Positions 10,769 through 20,591 of a stretch of DNA of 60,402 bases are shown one piece after another; position 1 is the first letter of the stretch; every line of letters starts with the position of its first letter. Where the stretch lies: contig WFPP01000122.1 of the NCBI GenBank assembly GCA_015487495.1, positions 1-60,402 of the forward strand, read 5' to 3'. A program made the translations under genes and the position numbers. Source of the DNA: Thiomicrorhabdus sp. Its GTDB lineage: Bacteria; Pseudomonadota; Gammaproteobacteria; Thiomicrospirales; Thiomicrospiraceae. Below the pieces are notes generated by a model. The model ran no database searches and was not told where the DNA came from. It was given only the letters and a program-made list of their open reading frames with translations.

Positions 10769-10875
10769 TTAAGGAATCTCTGAATAAGTCCATTTTTTAC
10801 CAGAAACAAGCATGTAAGTCATTGATTAATAAAATTATGAAAATTTTGATTGGAACTTAATCAGAGTTTCCTTAA
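10769..10875. mobile_element. MITE family A, copy 1 (IS5-like ends, TTAA duplication)
   Basis: A non-coding element of about 99 bp flanked by TTAA (10769-10772 and 10872-10875). Its ends are imperfect inverted repeats: left GGAATCTCTGAATAAGTCC, and right, read on the other strand, GGAAACTCTGATTAAGTTC. The interior has no reading frame. IS5-family elements have GGAA-type ends and duplicate 4-bp YTAR targets, so this is probably an IS5-derived MITE. Two other copies share the interior (11584, 43651). Confidence 0.8.
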
Positions 10876-10904
10876 AGAAGGAACCGTCATAGTGAAAAGA
10901 AGCA

Positions 10905-11168
10905 CTAAATCATATTTCCCATATGATCGTTCCAGAAGCTACCAAATAGTAAGCTAAAGAAAATTCCTGTTCCAGCAACAACATACCAATAACGACGAAG
11001 TTTCACTTCTTTTTCGCTTTCATGATCACTTCGGTCTTTAAAAAAGACAACCAATAAACTCATGGCACCAATAAAGCCTGCAACATTGGCCAGGTGGTGA
11101 ATGCCTGACATCATGGCTGAAATACCTAAAATTAAAATAATACTGTAGGTGATTAGAAGTATACGCAT
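10905..11168 (-). CDS. Small hypothetical membrane protein
   Basis: An 87-aa protein I do not recognise. Hydrophobic segments at about residues 3-17, 24-42 and 64-80 are separated by a charged loop, FKDRSDHESEKEVKLRRY. The SGIHHLANVAGFIGAM stretch faintly recalls rhomboid helices but is too short to claim kinship. The start has AAAGGACA upstream at rather long spacing. It lies alone between a MITE and the converse-strand NIF3-like gene. Coding status is plausible from the membrane pattern, but function is unknown. Confidence 0.6.
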   Translation of the reverse strand: MRILLITYSIILILGISAMMSGIHHLANVAGFIGAMSLLVVFFKDRSDHESEKEVKLRRYWYVVAGTGIFFSLLFGSFWNDHMGNMI

Positions 11169-11261
11169 AAGAGAAAAGTGTCCTTTAAACTATTAAGTCA
11201 GCTTATTGTATTGAATAAATGAGAGCAGGGTTATTTTTTTTATAGAAATTAGGAGTGAATT

Positions 11262-11573
11262 ATGTACAAAATAGGCATTTATATTCCTGAAATGCATTTG
11301 GAGAGTGTTAAGCAGGCACTTTTTGATGCGGGTGCGGGTAAAATTGGACAATATGAGCACTGTGCGTGGCAAGTAAAAGGAAAAGGACAGTTTAAGCCAA
11401 TGCAAAGCAGTCAACCATTTATTGGGACACAAGGAGAGCTTGAGTTTGTAGAGGAGTTTCGGGTGGAACTGGTGTGTGATGCAGCTTGTATTCAAGATGT
11501 CATTAAGGCTTTAAAGGCGGCGCATCCTTACGAAACGCCTGCTTATGATGTAGTGCAACTTGTTGAAGTTTAA
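11262..11573 (+). CDS. NIF3/YqfO C-terminal-type (CutA-like fold) protein
   Basis: A 103-aa protein resembling the inserted CutA-like domain of YqfO/NIF3 proteins, which exists alone in many proteobacteria. Key stretches are MYKIGIYIPEMHLESVKQALFDAGAGKIGQYEHCAWQ, a central VKGKGQFKPMQSSQPFIG, and the final ALKAAHPYETPAYDVVQL, whose HPYETP is highly characteristic. A good ribosome-binding site (taggag) precedes it. The biochemical function of the stand-alone form is not established. Its stop is 10 bp before a nested pair of MITEs. Confidence 0.85.
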   Translation: MYKIGIYIPEMHLESVKQALFDAGAGKIGQYEHCAWQVKGKGQFKPMQSSQPFIGTQGELEFVEEFRVELVCDAACIQDVIKALKAAHPYETPAYDVVQLVEV

Positions 11574-11583
11574 TGAATTGCAC

Positions 11584-11763
11584 TTAAGTTCTGAATAAGT
11601 TCATTTTTTACTAGGAGTCTGTTGAACTTAAGTGATCGTCTCAAAATGGCTTTTTCGCAGTAGATTCATCCTAAATCCGACAGACTCCTAGGAGCAAGCA
11701 TGTAAGTCATCGATTAATAAAATGACGAAAATGTTGATTGGGACTTAATAAGAGGTTCCTTAA
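11584..11763. mobile_element. MITE family A, copy 2, interrupted by a family B element
   Basis: Bounded by TTAA at 11584-11587 and 11760-11763. Left (GTTCTGAATAAGTTCATTTTTTAC) and right halves match copies at 10769 and 43651, but a 75-bp foreign segment (11614-11688) lies between them. The left terminal GGAAC is partly lost. Removing the insert plus one TA leaves about 103 bp, the length of the sister copies. Confidence 0.8.
11614..11688. mobile_element. MITE family B, short copy nested in family A
   Basis: A 75-bp element with terminal inverted repeats: it begins GGAGTCTGTTGAACTTA and its other end, read in reverse, begins GGAGTCTGTCGGATTTAGG. It is flanked by TA on both sides (11612-11613, 11689-11690), or by CTAG if the ends are counted as GAGTCTG. 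It matches the outer parts of the 161-bp copy at 46862-47022, so it looks like an internal-deletion form. Confidence 0.78.
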
Positions 11764-11831
11764 TGTTGTGTTGAGCCATTTCTTAATGGTTTCATAAAGA
11801 TTACATGGAATGGCTCATGTACGGTTTTTAC

Positions 11832-12548
11832 TTATTTGGAGGCTGGTTTTTCAAAGTCAACCAGCTCAATGGTAAAAATAAGTGTTTGATTTGGCCCAAT
11901 TGCTTTACCCGCACCCCGCTCACCATAAGCCATGTTAGATGGAATATAGACTTCCCATTTAGACCCTTTTTTCATGAGTTTAAGTACTTCACCCCAACCT
12001 TTAATAACGCTGTTCATTTGTAGTTGTAATGGGGTGCCACGTTGATACGAACTGTCAAACTCGCTTCCATCAATTAACGTTCCCTTATAGTGAGCCGAAA
12101 TGGTGTCTTCTGGTGTTGGAGAATCTCCTTTTCCTTCGGTTAATACTTTGTACTGAACCCCGCTTTTAAGCGTAATTACGCCTGGTTTTTTTGCATTTTC
12201 AGTTAGAAAGGCTTCACCCTCTTTACGATTTTTGTCGGCAAGTGTTTTCATTTTTTCAAGCTGTTGTTGTTGCATGCGTTGTTTGACTTCATCAATGGCG
12301 ACCATCATTTCATCTTCGGTGAGTTTTAGAGGACGCTCTTTTAAGGCATCTTCCAAGCCAAGAGAAAATGCGTTTACATCAATTTTTAGCCCTTGATCAC
12401 GAAAGTTTTTAGCAATGTCAGCCCCTAATGTATAACTGGCTTTTTGCTCAAGTGTCTTCAGGGGGGATGGGTCAGTAGAAGTCGTTGAAGCAGTAGAAGC
12501 GGTAGAAGTTAAGGCAAGGCCAAGGGAAATCAGGAGTACTTTTTTCAT
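11832..12548 (-). CDS. FKBP-type peptidyl-prolyl cis-trans isomerase (FkpA/Mip-like)
   Basis: A periplasmic or surface chaperone that isomerises prolyl bonds. Its 238 aa begin with a signal peptide (MKKVLLISLGLALTSTASTA). A helical N-terminal dimerisation domain follows (KASYTLGADIAKNFRDQGLKID to about residue 125), then a C-terminal FKBP domain: SGVQYKVLTEGKG, VSAHYKG-type ISAHYKGTLIDGSEFDSSYQRG, GWGEVLKLMKKGSKWEVYIPS, AYGERGAGKAIGPNQTLIFTIELVD. A run of S/T after the signal peptide is low complexity. The gene stands alone on the minus strand. Confidence 0.93.
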   Translation of the reverse strand: MKKVLLISLGLALTSTASTASTTSTDPSPLKTLEQKASYTLGADIAKNFRDQGLKIDVNAFSLGLEDALKERPLKLTEDEMMVAIDEVKQRMQQQQLEKMKTLADKNRKEGEAFLTENAKKPGVITLKSGVQYKVLTEGKGDSPTPEDTISAHYKGTLIDGSEFDSSYQRGTPLQLQMNSVIKGWGEVLKLMKKGSKWEVYIPSNMAYGERGAGKAIGPNQTLIFTIELVDFEKPASK

Positions 12549-12633
12549 AATATTTTTAAACTCTTAAAATTTATTTTATTTATTTGGTAGAGACCTTTCG
12601 TACCTGTATGACGTAAAGGTTTCTGATAAAATC

Positions 12634-12675
12634 AAAGCCATATTAAAACCATAACTTTATATGTTGTGTGGCTTT
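12634..12675 (-). terminator. Possible terminator after trxB
   Basis: AAAGCCA (12634-12640) pairs with TGGCTTT (12669-12675) across a long AT-rich loop. On the minus strand the stem is followed by GATTTTATC. The stem is short and the loop long, so this is weak. Confidence 0.35.
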
Positions 12676-12698
12676 TTTATGGCATTATACGGATCTGG

Positions 12699-13658
<960 letters not shown>

Positions 13659-13800
13659 TTATGATTTATGAAGGGTTATGTGCTAAAATTCTAGCAGTTT
13701 TTGAGAGTAAAACGTGAATTAAATACGACCCGTCGTCTCTGCTTGTAAAAGCGGCACTTGTGTGAGTTCTATCCTATAATTTTAAACCTTTAGATATTCA

Positions 13801-16341
13801 ATGACCTTTAAAACAGCAAAAATAAAACCTTCTAAATCCAGTAATCCTGTGGCCTCTAATGCAGAAAATTCGCAGGATAATGTGAGGGCGAATCATATTG
13901 CATGGTTGGTAAAAGATGGCATTGTTCTAAGCTGTATTGGCTTGGCCTTTTTTTTGTTTATTGTGTTATTTAGCTACACTCCTCAAGACCCTGGGTTTGA
14001 TTCAGTGGGCAGTGTGCATACCATCTATAACTATGGTGGAAAAACCGGTGCGTGGCTTTCCTCTATGGTGTTGTATTTGTTTGGCGTGTTTGGATTTTTG
14101 ATTCCATTTGGTATTTTATTTGCCGGCTGGGTTACACTCAGAATACGTTCAGGAAGCGATTTGGATTACGTTCGTTTTATCATCAGTTTATTAGGGTTAG
14201 TGCTGTTAATTACCGCAGGAGCGGGCTTGGCCAATCTGTATGTAGAGCCTAATATGTCTTTAATTCAATTGCCTTATTCGGCTGGGGGTGTTTGGGGATA
14301 TGAGTTCAGTCAATGGTTGGTTAGTCGTGTGGACTTATTGGGAGCGACCCTTGTTTTACTGGTTCTTTTTGCCGTAGCATTCAGTATGTTAAGCAGTTGT
14401 TCGTGGTTGACTATTTCAGAATTTACAGGAAAAAAGGCGTGGCAAATAGGTCGTTTTTTAAATGCACAATTTCAAGCATTTACAGACCGAGTCAAAGCAG
14501 AAAAAACAGCAGATTCTTCGGACTCTTTTTCTTCTAAGGTTAACGCTTTTAAGAAAAAAATTCCACAAGGTTTGTCTCCAAATACATCCCCAGGTGCAGA
14601 GAGGGGTATGGATAACAATGATTCTTCAAAGGAATCATTAAATAAAAACGTGCCATCCAGTTCGCTGAAAAAAATTATTTCAGAAAAATTGGCTCAAAAA
14701 ACAACCCAAAAAATAACTAGGGAAAAAACTTCAAAACATTCGGAAAATGCACTTTCTGTTGAAAGTGAAGTGGCATCAAAAGCTGTTCATTCTGAGGTGA
14801 AAATTGGGAAAAAACAACATACTTCTTCTACCCTTCCGATTGTTCAAACGGGAGATTTGCCTTGTTTAGACTTGCTGGACATCGTACCAGAGTATGAAGA
14901 CAGTTTTTCACAAGATGAACTGGCCACATTATCGAGCTTATTAGAGCAACGGTTATTGGAATTTGGGGTGACGGTGAAGGTTGAATCAGTACAACCTGGC
15001 CCAGTGGTGACGCGTTTTGAAATTTTACCTGCGGCAGGGGTTAAAGTCAGTCAAATTAATAATCTTTCTAAAGATTTGGCACGGGTTCTGTCGGTTCAAT
15101 CGGTTCGCGTGGTGGACGTTATTCCAGGAAAGGCCGTTGTAGGGATTGAGATTCCGAACGAACAACGTGAGATTGTCAGTTTTAGAGAAGTGTTGTCATC
15201 GGATGAGTTTCAGAGAGCCAAGTCACCTCTTACTGTTGGATTAGGTAGAGACATTGCAGGGAAGCCTATTGTGGCAGACATTGCCAAAATGCCCCATTTG
15301 CTCGTGGCAGGTACGACGGGTTCGGGGAAATCGGTTGGAGTGAACAGCATGATTTTAAGTCTGTTATATAAAAGTACTCCCGAACAAGTGCGTTTGATTA
15401 TGGTGGACCCTAAAATGTTGGAGCTGTCTGTGTATGATGATATTCCGCATTTATTGACTCCCGTGGTAACCGATATGAGTGAGGCGGCCAATGCGCTTCG
15501 TTGGTGTGTGTTTGAAATGGACCGGCGCTATCAGCTCATGGCAAAATTAGGGGTAAGAAATATTGCGGGCTTTAACGAAAAAGTACAAAAAGCCATTGAT
15601 GAAGGCAAGCCCATTATTGATCCGTTGTATCAACAGGTTGCCAATTACGGTCATGAATTGGGTGAAAAGCCCCCCACGCTCGAAACCTTGCCTTTTATTG
15701 TGGTTGTGGTGGATGAATTTGCCGATATGATTATGGTGGTGGGCAAAGAAGTGGAACAACTGATTGCCCGTATTGCACAAAAAGCACGAGCCGCAGGCAT
15801 TCATTTAATTTTGGCCACACAGAGGCCGTCTGTGAATGTGATAACGGGATTGATTAAAGCCAATATTCCCACACGAATCTCTTTTATGGTGAGTACCAAA
15901 ATTGATTCTCGAACGGTATTGGATCAGGGGGGAGCTGAGCAACTTTTGGGAATGGGCGACATGTTGTTCTTGCCACCCGGTTCAGGTAATCCAAAGCGGG
16001 TGCATGGTGCCTTTGTGACCGATGAAGACGTGCATCGAGTGGCCGATTTTGTACGAAGCCAGGGTGAGCCTCAATATTTAGAGGCCATTACACAGGGCAT
16101 GAACAATAAAGAAAGTGAATCCCCAGAGAATGGGGATGCGGAGCAGGACGACCTTTACGATGCCGCCGTGGCTTTTGTGGTTGAGGGGCGACGCGTTTCA
16201 ATTTCTTCAGTACAAAGACAGTTTCGGATTGGCTATAACCGTGCTGCCAGAATTGTCGAAGCAATGGAATCTGCGGGGGTCATTTCCTCTGCTGGAGCAA
16301 ATGGTAATCGTGATGTACTTGTCCCAAAATCACAGGAATAA
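13801..16341 (+). CDS. ftsK: DNA translocase FtsK
   Basis: Septum-anchored ATPase that pumps DNA and activates XerCD at dif during division. At 846 aa it is compact compared with E. coli (1329) because the linker is short. Four membrane segments lie within residues 35-205. A Ser/Lys-rich linker follows (about 215-350), then the motor with Walker A GTTGSGKS (residues 504-511) and Walker B VVVVDEFADMIM, and a C-terminal gamma winged helix (DAAVAFVVEGRRVSISSVQRQFRIGYNRAARIVEAMESAGV) that reads KOPS. ftsK-lolA-rarA is the standard gammaproteobacterial order. Confidence 0.96.
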   Translation: MTFKTAKIKPSKSSNPVASNAENSQDNVRANHIAWLVKDGIVLSCIGLAFFLFIVLFSYTPQDPGFDSVGSVHTIYNYGGKTGAWLSSMVLYLFGVFGFLIPFGILFAGWVTLRIRSGSDLDYVRFIISLLGLVLLITAGAGLANLYVEPNMSLIQLPYSAGGVWGYEFSQWLVSRVDLLGATLVLLVLFAVAFSMLSSCSWLTISEFTGKKAWQIGRFLNAQFQAFTDRVKAEKTADSSDSFSSKVNAFKKKIPQGLSPNTSPGAERGMDNNDSSKESLNKNVPSSSLKKIISEKLAQKTTQKITREKTSKHSENALSVESEVASKAVHSEVKIGKKQHTSSTLPIVQTGDLPCLDLLDIVPEYEDSFSQDELATLSSLLEQRLLEFGVTVKVESVQPGPVVTRFEILPAAGVKVSQINNLSKDLARVLSVQSVRVVDVIPGKAVVGIEIPNEQREIVSFREVLSSDEFQRAKSPLTVGLGRDIAGKPIVADIAKMPHLLVAGTTGSGKSVGVNSMILSLLYKSTPEQVRLIMVDPKMLELSVYDDIPHLLTPVVTDMSEAANALRWCVFEMDRRYQLMAKLGVRNIAGFNEKVQKAIDEGKPIIDPLYQQVANYGHELGEKPPTLETLPFIVVVVDEFADMIMVVGKEVEQLIARIAQKARAAGIHLILATQRPSVNVITGLIKANIPTRISFMVSTKIDSRTVLDQGGAEQLLGMGDMLFLPPGSGNPKRVHGAFVTDEDVHRVADFVRSQGEPQYLEAITQGMNNKESESPENGDAEQDDLYDAAVAFVVEGRRVSISSVQRQFRIGYNRAARIVEAMESAGVISSAGANGNRDVLVPKSQE

Positions 16342-16349
16342 GGTAACGA

Positions 16350-16994
16350 ATGATAAAGCGTATATGGAAACAGCCTCTTATGGCATTCACATTAATCAAA
16401 ACAATGGTGTTGTTTGTTTGTTTCTCCTCACTGGTACAGGCACAACCCGTTTTGCAAACGTATGTAAATAATTTAAAAACCTTCAGTGCCGATTTTGAGC
16501 AAGTACAACCGGATGAAAGTGTGTTTGCTTTAAATAAATCAACGGGGCATTTCAAACTTAATCGCCCCGGCCAGCTTGTGTGGCAGTATGTTTCGCCAAC
16601 ACCGCAAAAAATTGTGATTGATGGTGTGAATTTGTGGGTGTTTGACGAAGACCTGGATCAGGTTACGGTGCGACCGATTGAAGAAATTAAGGGCGATATT
16701 CCATTAAGTTGGATTTTATATGATGAAAATATTGAAGATAAATTTACTATTTTAGATGCAGGTCATCGTAACGGCATGGATTGGTATAATCTCACGCCTA
16801 AAAAAGCCACTTATTTTCAAAGCATTGAAGTCGGTATGAAAGAGGGAGAAATGGCTGAAGTTTGGATGTATCAAAGTGCTGACAATATTACCAAAGTGCG
16901 TTTTTTTAATATTGAATCGAATCATGTGATTCCCCTGAAAAATTTTCAATTTAATGTGCCAGAAGGGGTCGACTTGGTGGGCGAAGCACTTTAA
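16350..16994 (+). CDS. lolA: Outer-membrane lipoprotein carrier protein LolA
   Basis: Periplasmic chaperone that ferries lipoproteins from LolCDE to LolB. Its 214 aa start with a signal peptide (about residues 1-31, ending VQAQP). The mature fold is recognisable from LQTYVNNLKTFSADFEQ, TGHFKLNRPGQLVWQYVSP and VIDGVNLWVFDEDLDQVTVRP. It lies 9 bp after ftsK, and its TAA stop overlaps the ATG of rarA by one base, so ftsK-lolA-rarA are co-transcribed. Confidence 0.93.
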   Translation: MIKRIWKQPLMAFTLIKTMVLFVCFSSLVQAQPVLQTYVNNLKTFSADFEQVQPDESVFALNKSTGHFKLNRPGQLVWQYVSPTPQKIVIDGVNLWVFDEDLDQVTVRPIEEIKGDIPLSWILYDENIEDKFTILDAGHRNGMDWYNLTPKKATYFQSIEVGMKEGEMAEVWMYQSADNITKVRFFNIESNHVIPLKNFQFNVPEGVDLVGEAL

Positions 16995-18388
16995 TGGCCA
17001 TTTACCGTCCGTTATCTGATTGTTTAAGGCCTAAAACCCTTGCCGATTACGTTGGGCAAACCCATTTACTGGGTAAAAACAGGGCACTCTCTCGAATGCT
17101 GGATTCAGGGTCGTTGCACTCCATGATTTTTTGGGGGCCACCAGGTGTGGGTAAAACCACTTTAGCACGCCTGATTGCGCACCAGTCCGATTTGCAATTT
17201 ATTAATCTCTCTGCCGTGTTAGGAGGGGTAAAAGACGTTCGTTCAGCGGTAGAGCAAGCACAACTGCATCGTGAACAATTTCAGCAAGGTACCTTACTGT
17301 TTGTAGACGAAGTGCATCGTTTTAATAAAGCGCAACAAGATGCCTTTTTGCCTTACGTAGAAGACGGTACCTTTATTTTTATTGGCGCAACCACTGAAAA
17401 TCCGTCGTTTGAGTTAAATAACGCTTTACTGTCTCGTGCAAGAGTGTATGTGTTGCGTACACTGGATGAAGAAGAGCTTGCTCAAGTATTAGAACAAGGC
17501 CGAAAATGGTTGGAGATACATTTTACTCCAGAATCCCCACTCTTGAGCAAGCCCAGTTCACCTTGCCCCACAGATCGTTCAAATGAGGCAAAAGAAGCCA
17601 CGTTTACACTGGTTATAGATGACAAGGCTCGCACATTATTAATTGCCTCAGCAGACGGGGACGCACGCCGTTTATTAAATTATCTGGAACAAGCGGTTGA
17701 TTTTGCCGAGTGGGATGCGCAAAATAAACAGATGCACTTAACGCACCAAGCCTGCCAAGAAGTGGTTCAAGGCGGTGTGCGTCGTTTTGATAACAAGGGC
17801 GAAGTGTTTTACGACCAAATTTCCGCTTTGCATAAATCCATTAGAGGGTCTGATGCCAATGCCGCACTGTATTGGTTAGTGCGTATGCTGGATGGGGGGG
17901 CTGATGCACGTTATCTGGCTCGTCGTTTAATTAGAATGGCCAGTGAAGAGATTGGCAATGCCGACCCAAAAGCATTGCAAATGGCTGTAAATGCTGCCGA
18001 AGCGTATGAGCGTTTAGGGTCTCCCGAAGGCGACCTGGCTTTGGCGCATGCTGCATCGTATTTGGCAGTTGCCCCCAAATCGAATGCCGTTTACATGGCT
18101 TATAAAGCCGTTTTGGCCGATGTAAAAGAGCACGGTTCTTACGACGTTCCCTTACATTTGCGCAATGCACCAACAAAACTCATGGCCAATTTAGACTATG
18201 GTAAAGGCTATCGTTATGCACACGATGAACCCGAAGCGTTTGCAGCAGGAGAATGTTATTTTCCAGAAGAGATGCCTGAAAAATCCTACTATCAACCCGT
18301 CGAACGCGGACTGGAAATTAAAATTATTGCCAAGATGAAACACCTTGACGAACTCAATCGCCAAGCAATTTATCAACGCCGTTCATAG
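16994..18388 (+). CDS. rarA: Replication-associated recombination protein A (AAA+ ATPase)
   Basis: Clamp-loader-like AAA+ ATPase acting at stalled replication forks (RarA/MgsA, the bacterial WRNIP1/Mgs1 homologue). Walker A is GPPGVGKTT near residue 45, Walker B LLFVDEVHRFNKAQQDAFLP, and sensor 1 IFIGATTENPSFELNNALLSR. The C-terminal tetramerisation domain holds DGGADARYLARRLIRMASEEIGNADP. At 464 aa it is slightly longer than E. coli (447), owing to a Ser/Pro-rich insert near residues 178-200. A G7 run (17894-17900) encodes DGGA. It overlaps the lolA stop. Confidence 0.95.
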   Translation: MAIYRPLSDCLRPKTLADYVGQTHLLGKNRALSRMLDSGSLHSMIFWGPPGVGKTTLARLIAHQSDLQFINLSAVLGGVKDVRSAVEQAQLHREQFQQGTLLFVDEVHRFNKAQQDAFLPYVEDGTFIFIGATTENPSFELNNALLSRARVYVLRTLDEEELAQVLEQGRKWLEIHFTPESPLLSKPSSPCPTDRSNEAKEATFTLVIDDKARTLLIASADGDARRLLNYLEQAVDFAEWDAQNKQMHLTHQACQEVVQGGVRRFDNKGEVFYDQISALHKSIRGSDANAALYWLVRMLDGGADARYLARRLIRMASEEIGNADPKALQMAVNAAEAYERLGSPEGDLALAHAASYLAVAPKSNAVYMAYKAVLADVKEHGSYDVPLHLRNAPTKLMANLDYGKGYRYAHDEPEAFAAGECYFPEEMPEKSYYQPVERGLEIKIIAKMKHLDELNRQAIYQRRS

Positions 18389-18400
18389 AAGGATGTCCTT

Positions 18401-18799
18401 ATGAGTACAATGACAATGCTTGGGTGGCTTGCCATTGCGGCAGGGGGCGCATTGGGAGCCGTGGCACGGTTTGCCATGTCGCATCAAGTATACCAGTGGT
18501 TTGGGCGTGAATTTGCATGGGGAACCTTATCTGTTAATGTATTAGGCTCGTTTGTGATGGGACTGGTAGCGATTTTGCTGGTTGATAAACTGGACACGTC
18601 ACCCGAGTGGCGAGCCTTTATTATGGTGGGTTTTTTAGGTGCGTTTACCACTTTTTCAACCTTCTCATTTGAAACCATGCAATACATTCAAATAGGCGAA
18701 CTTAATAAAGCACTGCTTAATATGGCCGTAAGTTTGATAACGTGTTTGCTTGCCGTATGGGGTGGCTTACTATTAGGGCGATATTTTTTAACCTCTTAA
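18401..18799 (+). CDS. crcB: Fluoride ion channel CrcB/FluC
   Basis: A 132-aa inner-membrane protein with four hydrophobic segments, of the Fluc family that exports fluoride as a dual-topology dimer. Characteristic parts are GGALGAVARFAMS at the N-terminus, WGTLSVNVLGSFVMGLVA and GFLGAFTTFSTFSFETM, the last containing the conserved pore Phe/Thr residues. A good ribosome-binding site (aagga) precedes the ATG. It follows rarA by 12 bp. No fluoride riboswitch is visible upstream, so expression probably comes from the ftsK-rarA run. Confidence 0.93.
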   Translation: MSTMTMLGWLAIAAGGALGAVARFAMSHQVYQWFGREFAWGTLSVNVLGSFVMGLVAILLVDKLDTSPEWRAFIMVGFLGAFTTFSTFSFETMQYIQIGELNKALLNMAVSLITCLLAVWGGLLLGRYFLTS

Positions 18800-18827
18800 A
18801 AAATTTTCCCCCCCCCTTATATTTTAA

Positions 18828-20153
<1,326 letters not shown>

Positions 20154-20181
20154 AAAAGTCATAAAAAAACGATAAAGCGTA

Positions 20182-20209
20182 TTGCATTAATCTCCAAGAT
20201 CTCTATAAT
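20182..20209 (+). promoter_or_regulatory. Sigma-70 promoter of tRNA-Ser
   Basis: TTGCAT (20182-20187), a 16-bp spacer and a perfect TATAAT (20204-20209) followed by ACGCC. It lies 17 bp before the tRNA's first base. The -10 and discriminator match the tRNA-Pro promoter. Confidence 0.65.
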
Positions 20210-20226
20210 ACGCCACATCAACACAA

Positions 20227-20317
20227 GGTGGACTGGCTGAGCGGCTTAAGGCGGCGGTCTTGAAAACCGTTGTAGGTTTGTAGCCTACCTGGGGTTCGAA
20301 TCCCTAGTCCACCGCCA
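20227..20317 (+). tRNA. tRNA-Ser(UGA)
   Basis: A 91-nt class II tRNA with encoded CCA. The acceptor stem GGTGGAC pairs with GTCCACC, with G as discriminator. The anticodon loop CTTGAAA carries TGA (read UGA), and the long variable arm (TTGTAGGTTTGTAGCCTACC) is diagnostic for serine. The T arm is GGGGTTCGAATCCC. It lies 73 bp after serS. Confidence 0.96.
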
Positions 20318-20329
20318 TATTCGATAAAG

Positions 20330-20352
20330 AACCCTCGAAAGAGGGTTTTTTT
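20330..20352 (+). terminator. Terminator after tRNA-Ser
   Basis: AACCCTC, loop GAAA, GAGGGTT, followed by a T run (20345-20352). A strong GNRA-loop intrinsic terminator 12 bp after the tRNA. Confidence 0.9.
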
Positions 20353-20386
20353 ATGCTTGTCTATAAATTTTAAGAAAACGATTTAA

Positions 20387-20563
20387 TTAAAGATTCCTTA
20401 ATTGGGCTTGGGTGACCAATACGCTAAATTTTAAACAGTCAATCAATTCGTCGCTTATTCTATGTTTCATGCTTTTCAAGGGCGTCGGTAATTTTCTGTA
20501 CCAAGAACAAAAGTGTTGTAATTCATTGAAGTCTGAGGAAAAATCGCTAAAATGGGGCTTCAT
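20387..20563 (-). CDS. Possible 58-aa small protein antisense to the pcnB leader
   Basis: An uninterrupted ATG-to-TAA frame of 58 codons in the otherwise empty gap between tRNA-Ser and pcnB. It starts MKPHFSDFSSDFNELQHFCSW and ends LIDCLKFSVLVTQAQLRNL. Composition looks protein-like (amphipathic, mixed charge), but there is no obvious ribosome-binding site and I recognise no family. It is divergent from pcnB, starting 28 bp away. Could be a real small gene or chance. Confidence 0.35.
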   Translation of the reverse strand: MKPHFSDFSSDFNELQHFCSWYRKLPTPLKSMKHRISDELIDCLKFSVLVTQAQLRNL

Positions 20564-20591
20564 TTTAAGATAAAGACATTGAACGTTCCTT

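Noticed and set aside
10905-11168. Rhomboid protease fragment
   Set aside because: The HHLANVAGFIGAM stretch is only superficially similar; no catalytic GxSG motif and too few membrane helices.
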